A stretch of 12,158 bases of DNA from Thermoplasmata archaeon (GTDB lineage: Archaea > Thermoplasmatota > E2 > UBA202 > DSCA01). Below, piece after piece: positions 4,953-12,158 of the stretch. The position numbers were made by a program, and so were the translations under genes. The notes beneath the pieces are model-generated. The model saw nothing but the letters and a program-made list of their open reading frames with translations, did not search any database and was not told the DNA's origin. The DNA is taken from positions 1-12,158 of the forward strand of contig JAGGSL010000075.1 in assembly GCA_021159125.1 (NCBI GenBank). The letters are read 5' to 3'. Numbering within the stretch: position 1 is the stretch's first letter; each line of letters starts with the position of its first letter.

Positions 4953-7900
4953 TTACTTCTTATCCTTCTTTTTCATTATTGCCAACACTGCGGTTATCGC
5001 TCCCATGAGCAATATTGTCTCAAACCCAGGGGTATTAGCCGAAATTTTCTTCACATTAAAGTATGCTACTGAATCCATTTCTCCGTTAATGTATGCCGTG
5101 ACATTCCATGAGCCCTTTATCTGCTCGCTGTACTTGCTTAAGTCCAGCCAGGCATAGCACAGCCCATCTCCATTCCAATCAATTGTATATTGCGACTCTT
5201 CGGTTAAGTTGTCGGGCCCCTGGAACACCCAGCGTACTTTATCTCCGTTAGAGGCATTAGATAAGTTAAGCCATGAATAGACCGTATCGTCAGTAGTAAA
5301 GGTGTTCGTCACTTTAACGGGATTCCCGTCAGAATCGACATTTTTGCAGAGAACATGATCCAGCACTTTGATTGTTGCCCACCATTTGTTAATCGCGGAT
5401 AAATCTAAAGTGGCGGGGTTTCCCATTGAGCTATTGGGATAAAGCGATACCGTTTGTCCTGCTGTCAGGTTTTCAGTATTGTTATAATTATCAAATACCG
5501 TTATATCTCCTTCCATCAGGGATATCTCGGTATTGTTGTCTCTATCAATAAAAATCAGAAGGTCTGGGTCGGGGCTGTTAATAAGCCCATTGTCAGTAAA
5601 CACCGTAATCGGCCCGCCATACACAGTCCTGACCTGTATGTCACTTCCGTACGGGTGATGAACATAGAATGAGTTGGGGCTGAGAACATCAATTCTTATG
5701 AACGGCTTCAACCTTGCCCATTCTTCACCCTTGTCAAACGTCATGCGGACAAATATCGCCCCTGCTTTCTGCCCCTGCTCGGTTATCTGAAGCTTTACCC
5801 AGGCATAGTCATCTTCGTTCATGTTCCATTCGTAGTCGTTGTAGAGGATTTCCAGTATATCGCCCACCTCTACCACGTCTCCCTCTGTCAGGGTTTTGTC
5901 GGTAATCCCGTATATGAACCCTTTTTTGAGAAGTTCAAATTTCTCAGATGTGGAATAGAAATAGCCTACGGTTATTGTCGGCAGAGAGGGATATTGATAT
6001 GTTGTGGGTATGACCTCCTTCCGTCCTTTGAGAATCAGGGAGGATATCTCGAAAACGCCATGGTTGCCTCCCTCCCCACAATGCCAGGCATTGACATAGT
6101 AACCGTCTTTTATCGCCTCTGCATATCGCTGGCTGCTCAGCTCCACCACGCCGTCGCCGGAAATTGTCTGCAAACCACCGCCAATGGACTTTGCAAGCCG
6201 CCACAAGCCGCCTTCCCCCTGTCCTGCGAGCAATCTCTCAAAGTCGTTCATATTATCATATATGTCTATTACGCATAGATTGGTGAGCAGGTTGTAGGTT
6301 CCGCAGATGGCATAGTAGTTTACATCCGGATTGTTAGCATGGCTGTTTAGTTCCGTGATAAATGCGCTTCCCGGCTTCAGAGCATCCAATGCCGGACCGT
6401 CTTTTCCCATTGCACCTTTGGGAAAGAAATGCTGGATGCCCGTCATCACCAGCCCTATTTCTGACCGGGTGTTCACCCAGTCGTGATAGATTCCCGGCCA
6501 GGGACTTCCCTTATGTGGTGTGCCAACAGTGATGAGCGTGTATATGTCCACGTTCGGACTGCCCTGAAACTGGTTGATGTAATGTCTGGCAATGACGCCG
6601 CCCATGCTATGGGCAATGACATCTATTTTGGATACGTTGGCATTGTACTGCTGGCTGAAATTTTTCTTAATTGCCTGTATTTTGTCGGCAAACTGATTGG
6701 TGGCAACTGCCGCTGGCGACGCCACATTGGGATAATCGATGGTATAAACAGTGAAGCCATCGTTTTGCAGCCATCCCTTCATTTTGTCCCACATGTGGCT
6801 GTCGGACCAGAGTCCGTGTACGAGTAGAACAGGTCTCCGGTACACTTTCAAATTGATTGTTTTAGATTGCCCGCCAGCTGTTGCTGTCAATGTTATGTCT
6901 GCTCCATCTGGAGGAATATCTGAAGGGGATAAGCCAAGTTTTTCCGTATCGGGAATATAGCTGAAGATTGCTTCGCCGTTAACCGCTGTTTCGGTCAGCG
7001 TGGTTTTTCCATCTGTTAAGGTGACGGTTTGGGCGGAAGTTGACGGCAGCGTAACCGTTATTCTGGCACCCGAAATTCGATCTGTAGCAACACCTCCAGT
7101 ATCCGCTTTTATCTCTATTGAATTAACTGATTCCTTTATTTCAAATGTTTTTTCTGCCGAATCGGTGTATCCTGCAGTGGTGTTTATCCACAAACTCACA
7201 TTATATGTGCCTGCAGAAGGATTGGACCAGCTCCATCCTGCTTTGTTGTAGTTACCATCGTATTTATACGATATGCTATTGACATCTTCGAAGTCCTCTA
7301 ACGGTTCTCCGTTCACTTCCCAGCGAATTTCGTTTTCCGGAAAGGCAGATTCGGAAGTATCGTTGAAATACACCACATCATTGATGCTCGGGCTTGCCGG
7401 TTCTATCGTAAATGAAGCATTGACAGGCTCAGCATTCGGAAGAATTTCCACTTCTTTCTCCAGAGTTGCCGACCAGTAGCTGTTGTCGCTTATATAGGAA
7501 ACATTTTCCCATTTGCATGATACCTTCAGTGTTATGTTATACCTTCCTGCAAAGGGCGGCCAGTATGCATGGGGCTCCCATTCAGCCGAAGTTGCATTGG
7601 CACCCTCGCCCAAAACGTTGACCCAGGAGCCATCCAGGGGGTCATAAACTTCCCATCTATAATTTGTTATTTCAATTTCCGGGGAAGCCTTGATGACGGT
7701 GCTATTGCACTTTATTGTGTCTCCTTCCTTCGGATTTTCTGGCGTAATTGTAAAAGAGGGAGTTATCGGGGGCACGTAGGTATAACTGCGTTCTATAATC
7801 TCGCTCTCGGAATGCCAGTTGCTTCCATAACTGTCTCCGCACTCCATTGTGGCTACAAACCGGATTGTGACATCACAGCTCTCGTTCAGGCGAGGAACAG

Positions 7901-8306
7901 GGGAAAGGATTATGCGACCGGGAATTACTGCTTGCTGCTGAGGTGGTTTTGACTCCCAGGTTAAACCGAAGTTATAACCGGCAGAGGCATATTCCCAGTT
8001 GCTTGTGTCCGGGTTCCAGATATAGCTGCCCACATTTATTGTAAGCCATTCCAGATGGTTAGAGGCAGACGGATCGTCCTCCGCCCAGGGGGGTATACTC
8101 TGGTCCATGGACCAGCTTACACTGAAATTAGCAGCAGTAAGTTGAGTAGCAAAAAAGGCACCGCCCGAGGGGTCTACCCAGTCGATATGGATATCACCTG
8201 CTTCAGTGCCTGTTCCGCCATTGCTGTTAGGAACTGCCCATAGTACTAAAGCCTGAGACAGCAAAGTCGATATTAAAAAAATTACAATTGCAATCTTTTT
8301 CTTCAT
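4953..8306 (-). CDS. Secreted multidomain lipase/esterase-like protein with PGF-CTERM anchor
   Basis: An 1117-aa surface protein. Residues 1-24 form a signal peptide (KKK, then a hydrophobic core ending near LWAVP). Next come an unassigned beta-rich region (about 35-178), two PKD-like domains (about 180-288 and 295-390) and an Ig-like domain (about 395-488). An alpha/beta-hydrolase of the lipase/PGAP1 type follows (about 490-760): oxyanion HG (497-498), nucleophile Ser567 in AHSMGG (the form known from Bacillus LipA), likely acid Asp718 in SGDGVV, and likely His749 in NHG. It should hydrolyse ester bonds outside the cell; the substrate is unknown. Beta-rich modules fill 770-1085. The C-terminus has TPGFE, one hydrophobic helix and KKKDKK, a PGF-CTERM signal recognised by archaeosortase A, which removes it and links the protein to membrane lipid. 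Many N-X-S/T sites suggest glycosylation. A TATA box 22 nt upstream supports the start. Confidence 0.88.
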   Translation of the reverse strand: MKKKIAIVIFLISTLLSQALVLWAVPNSNGGTGTEAGDIHIDWVDPSGGAFFATQLTAANFSVSWSMDQSIPPWAEDDPSASNHLEWLTINVGSYIWNPDTSNWEYASAGYNFGLTWESKPPQQQAVIPGRIILSPVPRLNESCDVTIRFVATMECGDSYGSNWHSESEIIERSYTYVPPITPSFTITPENPKEGDTIKCNSTVIKASPEIEITNYRWEVYDPLDGSWVNVLGEGANATSAEWEPHAYWPPFAGRYNITLKVSCKWENVSYISDNSYWSATLEKEVEILPNAEPVNASFTIEPASPSINDVVYFNDTSESAFPENEIRWEVNGEPLEDFEDVNSISYKYDGNYNKAGWSWSNPSAGTYNVSLWINTTAGYTDSAEKTFEIKESVNSIEIKADTGGVATDRISGARITVTLPSTSAQTVTLTDGKTTLTETAVNGEAIFSYIPDTEKLGLSPSDIPPDGADITLTATAGGQSKTINLKVYRRPVLLVHGLWSDSHMWDKMKGWLQNDGFTVYTIDYPNVASPAAVATNQFADKIQAIKKNFSQQYNANVSKIDVIAHSMGGVIARHYINQFQGSPNVDIYTLITVGTPHKGSPWPGIYHDWVNTRSEIGLVMTGIQHFFPKGAMGKDGPALDALKPGSAFITELNSHANNPDVNYYAICGTYNLLTNLCVIDIYDNMNDFERLLAGQGEGGLWRLAKSIGGGLQTISGDGVVELSSQRYAEAIKDGYYVNAWHCGEGGNHGVFEISSLILKGRKEVIPTTYQYPSLPTITVGYFYSTSEKFELLKKGFIYGITDKTLTEGDVVEVGDILEILYNDYEWNMNEDDYAWVKLQITEQGQKAGAIFVRMTFDKGEEWARLKPFIRIDVLSPNSFYVHHPYGSDIQVRTVYGGPITVFTDNGLINSPDPDLLIFIDRDNNTEISLMEGDITVFDNYNNTENLTAGQTVSLYPNSSMGNPATLDLSAINKWWATIKVLDHVLCKNVDSDGNPVKVTNTFTTDDTVYSWLNLSNASNGDKVRWVFQGPDNLTEESQYTIDWNGDGLCYAWLDLSKYSEQIKGSWNVTAYINGEMDSVAYFNVKKISANTPGFETILLMGAITAVLAIMKKKDKK

Positions 8307-8322
8307 GCCTTCATTATATTTC

Positions 8323-8333
8323 TTATATAAATA
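8323..8333 (-). promoter_or_regulatory. TATA box of the surface lipase gene
   Basis: TATTTATATAA on the minus strand, centred about 22 nt before the ATG at 8306, implies a leaderless message. It lies in the 116-bp divergent region shared with thiDN. The middle of that region (about 8335-8390) shows no clear operator. Confidence 0.55.
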
Positions 8334-8393
8334 GTTGCTTGTCGTTGATTTTTGATGTCACCTCTGCTTTTCAACCAGAACAGGCGGGTAAAC

Positions 8394-8405
8394 ATACTTA
8401 AATCA
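8394..8405 (+). promoter_or_regulatory. TATA box of thiDN
   Basis: CTTAAATC (within 8397-8404) is centred about 23 nt before the thiDN ATG, so the transcript should begin at the start codon. There is no room for a TPP riboswitch in a leaderless message. Confidence 0.45.
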
Positions 8406-8422
8406 TTTTTTTCTATAGTCCT

Positions 8423-9808
8423 ATGCATAAAGTTGCTCTGACAATCGGCGGTTCGGATTCATCCGGGGGGGCAGGCATACAGGCGGACTTGAAATCTTTC
8501 GTTACTGCAGGCGTGCACGGCACTTCTGTCATAACATGCGTGACATCTCAGAATACGGTCGGAGTGAAAAGCATTTATCCCCTGCCCGTAAACGAAATAG
8601 AATCCCAAATCAATGCTATCCTGAGCGACTTTGAGGTTGGGGCCGCCAAAACCGGAATGCTTTACTCGCCCGAGGTCGTTAAACTTGTGGCAAAAAAAAT
8701 GGAGGGGGCAAAACTTATTGTCGACCCTGTTCTTTCATCAACAACAGGCCATTCCCTATCCTCTACCGGCCTATCGGATGCAATAAAGAAACATCTTATT
8801 CCGTCATGCTATCTCCTGGTTCCAAATGTTCCCGAGGCGGAGAAATTGTGCGATATTGAAATAAAAAGCATGGATGATGCGAGGAGGGCGTGCATTTCAC
8901 TTCACGAAATGGGGGCTGAAAATGTTCTCATAAAAGGGGGGCATATCAAGGGAGATGCTGCAGATATATTATTCGACGGCAAAAAATTTTATATCTTTGT
9001 CCTTCCAAAAATGGATAGAAAGGCGCATGGCTCAGGCTGTACCTTCTCCGCCTTCCTTGCGGCATTTCTTGCAGGGGAAGATGGGCTGGTGGAAGCAGCA
9101 AGAAAAGCAAAGGCATACACCTGGTCGGCGATTGCGGCCGGAATTTCACCTGGCAGAGGTGTGGATATTGTCAGGCAGAGGGCAGACCATATCCCTGTTT
9201 TGAATGTTATTGAGGGGGGGCATGAAGCGGGAAGTTACAAAAAACATTACGAAGAGCAGATGGAAAAAGCGAGGACATGGCTTTCACTCCAGAATGCAGT
9301 TGATGAATTACTGTCGTTCCTTCCGCCTGCTTTTGTGCCGGAGGTGGGAATAAATTTTGTATATGCAATGGAAGGCGCCTCGTCATATGAGGAAATATGC
9401 GGAATAGAGGGGAGGATTGGAAGGAAGGGCAAGACCGGGAAGATTTTTCAATCAGGTGAGTGCAGATTCGGCGCTTCAAAGCATATCGCATCCATTGTTC
9501 TTGCCTGTATGAGGCATGATGGGAACATGCGCTCTGCCATGAACATTGCATATTCCGATGATGTGGTGAAAGCATGCGACGAGGCAGGTCTTGAATCGGC
9601 AAGTTTTGACCGCAAAGATGAGCCTCCTGGAAACTCAACAATGGAGTGGGGAACAGACCATGCAATAACCTTGCTTGGTCGTATGCCTGATATTGTGTGG
9701 GATGAAGGCGGCATTGGCAAGGAAGCGATGGTTCGCATTCTGGGCAGAAATCCTGGCGAGGTTGTGGGGAAGGCGAGGAATATTGTGGCGCATTTGGCAC
9801 TCAAGTAA
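8423..9808 (+). CDS. thiDN: Bifunctional HMP(-P) kinase / thiamine-phosphate synthase, ThiD-ThiN
   Basis: A 461-aa two-domain enzyme of thiamine synthesis. ThiD (about 1-255) phosphorylates hydroxymethylpyrimidine and its monophosphate. It has GGSDSSGGAGIQAD (9-22), DPVLSSTTGH (101-110), VPNVPEAE and the anion-hole GSGCTFSA (203-210). ThiN (about 285-461) is the archaeal enzyme that joins HMP-PP to the thiazole phosphate; GECRFGASKHIA (346-357) carries the conserved Arg348 and His354, and NIAYSDD and PGNSTMEWG follow. The conserved Arg and His argue for an active enzyme rather than the ThiN-type regulator ThiR, which is fused to a DNA-binding domain. The length equals that of typical archaeal fusions. 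It diverges from the lipase gene; hypF follows after 36 bp with its own TATA box. Assignment is secure. Confidence 0.95.
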   Translation: MHKVALTIGGSDSSGGAGIQADLKSFVTAGVHGTSVITCVTSQNTVGVKSIYPLPVNEIESQINAILSDFEVGAAKTGMLYSPEVVKLVAKKMEGAKLIVDPVLSSTTGHSLSSTGLSDAIKKHLIPSCYLLVPNVPEAEKLCDIEIKSMDDARRACISLHEMGAENVLIKGGHIKGDAADILFDGKKFYIFVLPKMDRKAHGSGCTFSAFLAAFLAGEDGLVEAARKAKAYTWSAIAAGISPGRGVDIVRQRADHIPVLNVIEGGHEAGSYKKHYEEQMEKARTWLSLQNAVDELLSFLPPAFVPEVGINFVYAMEGASSYEEICGIEGRIGRKGKTGKIFQSGECRFGASKHIASIVLACMRHDGNMRSAMNIAYSDDVVKACDEAGLESASFDRKDEPPGNSTMEWGTDHAITLLGRMPDIVWDEGGIGKEAMVRILGRNPGEVVGKARNIVAHLALK

Positions 9809-9810
9809 AA

Positions 9811-9822
9811 ATAATTAAATAT
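9811..9822 (+). promoter_or_regulatory. TATA box of hypF
   Basis: ATAATTAAATAT lies directly after the thiDN stop. Its TTAAATAT core is centred about 26 nt before the ATG at 9845, not before the ATG at 9821, which it touches. This supports the downstream start and a leaderless hypF message. Confidence 0.5.
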
Positions 9823-9844
9823 GGGGCTGTTCTCATCATTGAAA

Positions 9845-12103
9845 ATGAGAGCAGAGATAAGAGTCAATGGCATTGTTCAGGGAGTTGGCTTCCGCCCGTT
9901 CATTTACCGCCTTGCCACTGCCCATGCTCTTAAAGGATATGTTCTCAACCTGGGTGATGCAGGAGTTGAGGTGGTTGTTGAAGGAGAAAGGGAAGAAATA
10001 AAAAAATTCATTGAAAATATTGAAGCAAAGAAGCCGCCGCTGGCACGCATTGACAGCATTGATGTTGAATGGAAAAAAAATGAGGGGCTAAAAACTTTTG
10101 AGATTAAAAAAAGCAGCAATGTGAAAGGCAGGGAGATATCCATAATTCCTCCGGACATAGGCATATGCGATGATTGCATAAGGGAGATGACAGACCCGAA
10201 AAACAGAAGATACAATTATTTCTTCACGACATGCACGAATTGCGGGCCCAGATATACTGTAATAAAAAAACTTCCGTATGACCGACAGAACACGACGATG
10301 GACGAATTTCCGATGTGCGATGACTGCCGTGAAGAATACACCAACCCTGCCGACAGAAGATACCATGCTCAGACAGTTGCATGCGAAACATGTGGCCCTC
10401 AGGTTTATTTGATTGACAAACATGGAGATGAAGTGGCGTCTGGCAGGGAAGCAATATGGAAGGCAGGCGAATTGCTCATGGATAAAAAAATCATTGCAAT
10501 AAAAGGAAACGGTGGTTTTCATATATCGTGCTCTGCTTTTTATCCAGATGTCATAAAAAGGTTAAGGGAAGCTTTGGGCAGGATGCAGAAGCCCTTTGCT
10601 GTCATGGCAGGCAACATTGATGATGTGAAAAGGATTGCATATCTCAGCAGGGAAGAGGAGGAGATGATAAAATCATACATAAAACCCATTGTTGTCCTTA
10701 AAAAAAGGAAGGAGATGGAAGGCGTGGCGCCAGCCCTTCACAATGTGGGGGTAATGCTGCCGTATACCGGGCTGCACGTAATGTTGTTCCAGAAATGTTC
10801 GCATCCCCTGGTAATGACATCTGCAAATATGCCGGGCATGCCGATAATTTACAGAAATGAAGAAGCGATGGAGAAGCTGAAAGGGAAGGTTGATTACTTC
10901 CTTCTTTACAACAGAAAGATAGCCCACAGATGCGATGATTCTGTAATCAGGTTTGTTGGCAACAAACCGGCTTTTATAAGGCGCTCCAGAGGCTATGTTC
11001 CTGCCCCTGTCAGATTGCCCTTTGATACAGGGAATGTCCTTGCATTTGGAGCAGAGTTGAATGTTACATCATGCATTATGTCGGCGGGGCGAGCATTTCT
11101 TTCGCCTTATATAGGGAATACGGAAAAATTTGACACACTCCAGTTTCTTGAGCAAGAAACCAAACACCTTCTTGGCTTAACAGGTGTAAAGGCAGATGCC
11201 ATAGCCCATGATGTCCATCCGCATTTCTCAACAACAAAAATGGCGAAAAAATTTGCAGAGGAATATGGCGTTTCAGCAATACCTGTACAGCATCACCATG
11301 CCCACATCGCTTCAGTAATGGGCGAGCATGGCGTTGAGGAAGCAATTGGCATTGCCATCGACGGGGTCGGTTATGGCGAGGATGGAACAATATGGGGTGG
11401 AGAAGTTTTGCATTGCTCCTTTGCTGATTATCACAGGGTTGGGCATCTTCAGAAACAGCGCATGATAGGTGGGGACCTTGCTACTCTGTACCCCTTAAGA
11501 ATGGTTGCCAGCATGCTTTACGAAAAAGACGGTCTGAAAGAATTTCTTTGCAACAATGAAGAGGCGTTTCCACATGGAAAGAAAGAAATAGACATAGTGC
11601 TGAAGCAGGCAGAGAACGGGAAAGGCATAATAACAACAAGTTGCGGCCGTATCCTGGATGCGGTTGCCGCCCTGCTTGGCATATGTACAAGAAGGACATA
11701 TGAAGGAGAGCCGGCAATGAAGCTGGAGAGCCATGCTGCTGGCGGAAAAAGTTACGGCATCAAACCGGAAATAGAATGGGGTGATATCAGCGTATTGAGC
11801 ACCTCTCATCTCATGAACTATCTCTGGGAAAATAGAAACAGGGATTCAAAGAATCTGGCTTTCTCAGCAGAGGAATACATGGCAGAGGGGCTTGCAGAAA
11901 TTGCAGTTGATTATGCAAAGAGAGAGCATATCAAAGCAGTGTGCATTTCAGGCGGATGCGCGTACAATGAACATATTGTGGGGGCAATCAAAAAGAAAGT
12001 GGAGAGCAGCAACATGAAATTTTTAAGAAACGAGAGGGTGCCAGCAGGGGACGGAGGAATATCTCTGGGGCAGGCTATAGTTGCAGATGCAAAGATGAAA
12101 TGA
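9845..12103 (+). CDS. hypF: Carbamoyltransferase HypF, [NiFe]-hydrogenase maturation
   Basis: A 752-aa enzyme that uses carbamoyl phosphate and ATP to load a carbamoyl group on HypE, the source of the cyanide ligands of [NiFe]-hydrogenase. All domains are present in order. The N-terminal acylphosphatase domain has GVGFRPF (Arg17) and the VLNLGDAG segment (Asn35). Two zinc-finger-like pairs follow: Cys108/111 with Cys130/133, and Cys158/161 with Cys180/183. Then come a YrdC-like domain (about 200-385) and the Kae1-like C-terminal domain with HHHAH (483-487), DGVGYGEDGTIWGGE (507-521), ISGGCAYN (701-708) and PAGDGGISLGQ (733-743). The length is normal. I place the start at 9845 (MRAEIRVNG) instead of 9821 because the family begins there and the TATA spacing fits. 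No other hyp or hydrogenase gene is in the window. It implies the organism makes a [NiFe]-hydrogenase. Confidence 0.95.
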   Translation: MRAEIRVNGIVQGVGFRPFIYRLATAHALKGYVLNLGDAGVEVVVEGEREEIKKFIENIEAKKPPLARIDSIDVEWKKNEGLKTFEIKKSSNVKGREISIIPPDIGICDDCIREMTDPKNRRYNYFFTTCTNCGPRYTVIKKLPYDRQNTTMDEFPMCDDCREEYTNPADRRYHAQTVACETCGPQVYLIDKHGDEVASGREAIWKAGELLMDKKIIAIKGNGGFHISCSAFYPDVIKRLREALGRMQKPFAVMAGNIDDVKRIAYLSREEEEMIKSYIKPIVVLKKRKEMEGVAPALHNVGVMLPYTGLHVMLFQKCSHPLVMTSANMPGMPIIYRNEEAMEKLKGKVDYFLLYNRKIAHRCDDSVIRFVGNKPAFIRRSRGYVPAPVRLPFDTGNVLAFGAELNVTSCIMSAGRAFLSPYIGNTEKFDTLQFLEQETKHLLGLTGVKADAIAHDVHPHFSTTKMAKKFAEEYGVSAIPVQHHHAHIASVMGEHGVEEAIGIAIDGVGYGEDGTIWGGEVLHCSFADYHRVGHLQKQRMIGGDLATLYPLRMVASMLYEKDGLKEFLCNNEEAFPHGKKEIDIVLKQAENGKGIITTSCGRILDAVAALLGICTRRTYEGEPAMKLESHAAGGKSYGIKPEIEWGDISVLSTSHLMNYLWENRNRDSKNLAFSAEEYMAEGLAEIAVDYAKREHIKAVCISGGCAYNEHIVGAIKKKVESSNMKFLRNERVPAGDGGISLGQAIVADAKMK

Positions 12104-12118
12104 TTTACGGGCTTATCC

Positions 12119-12125
12119 TTTTTTT
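12119..12125 (+). terminator. Oligo-T terminator after hypF
   Basis: A run of seven T lies 16 nt after the hypF stop. Archaeal RNA polymerase stops at oligo-T tracts without needing a hairpin, so this is a plausible end of the hypF transcript. Confidence 0.45.
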
Positions 12126-12132
12126 GTCTCTT

Positions 12133-12151
12133 GGGAAGAGAATGCATTCCC
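12133..12151. repeat. Small inverted repeat after hypF
   Basis: GGGAA (12133-12137) can pair with TTCCC (12147-12151), and GAATGCATTC (12140-12149) is a perfect 10-bp palindrome within the same stretch. An AT-rich TTATATT follows at the window edge and could be the promoter of the next gene. It may be part of the terminator or an operator; the window ends too soon to tell. Confidence 0.3.
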
Positions 12152-12158
12152 TTATATT

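Noticed and set aside
4953..8306. Many plus-strand open frames opposite the lipase gene (for example 7569-7952 and 6483-6827)
   Set aside because: They are antisense shadows of a long gene with clear domains, have no recognisable protein content, and change frame repeatedly.
8307..8422. A TPP riboswitch upstream of thiDN
   Set aside because: The TATA box is about 23 nt before the ATG, leaving no leader, and no TPP-riboswitch core such as CUGAGA is seen in the gap.
9207..9873. Minus-strand open frames opposite thiDN and hypF (for example 9207-9800 and 9448-9873)
   Set aside because: They are fully covered by two well-identified plus-strand enzymes and have low-quality compositions typical of shadows.
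1..12158. A CRISPR array, tRNA or rRNA gene, or a defence island
   Set aside because: No regularly spaced repeats, no cloverleaf-like sequence and no recognisable defence genes were found; the genes are mostly housekeeping.

Overview
The window reads as archaeal DNA, probably from a euryarchaeal or Thermoplasmatota-like lineage. The support is an Alba chromatin protein, a ThiD-ThiN fusion, a TYW3/Taw3 wyosine methyltransferase domain, the archaeal PyrB/PyrI pair, a PGF-CTERM surface-sorting signal, and AT-rich boxes about 22-26 nt upstream of most start codons (archaeal TATA boxes, implying leaderless mRNAs). The exact lineage cannot be fixed from this sequence alone.

Layout. Positions 1-135 (minus) hold 45 codons of a broken AAA-ATPase/DUF4143 gene that runs off the left edge. 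It stops where an IS200/IS605-type element begins (about 141-757). This element has an intact tnpA (HUH/Y1 transposase) flanked by hairpins. Next comes a small one-cluster ferredoxin with an Arg/Gly-rich tail (871-1170), then about 320 bp with at most one doubtful ORF. From 1488 to 8306 all genes lie on the minus strand. In transcription order they are: a large secreted lipase-like protein with a PGF-CTERM anchor (8306-4953), a stand-alone ATP-cone protein (4822-4541), Alba (4489-4205), a membrane protein fused to a TYW3 domain (4112-2919), and pyrB and pyrI overlapping by 4 bp (2872-1488). A 116-bp divergent promoter region (8307-8422) separates the lipase from two plus-strand genes: thiDN (8423-9808) and hypF (9845-12103).

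How the genes work together. Only pyrB-pyrI forms a clear functional unit, aspartate transcarbamoylase. The rest look like independently transcribed housekeeping genes (thiamine synthesis, hydrogenase maturation, chromatin, tRNA modification) plus one surface enzyme, since nearly every gene has its own TATA-like box.

The most unusual object is the 397-aa protein that joins a six-helix DUF2238/YjdF-like membrane domain to a complete TYW3 domain. This would tether a tRNA-modifying enzyme to the membrane. Other points of interest are the Arg/Gly-tailed ferredoxin, the orphan ATP-cone next to Alba, and the 1117-aa surface lipase. I saw no CRISPR array, rRNA, tRNA or recognisable defence system.
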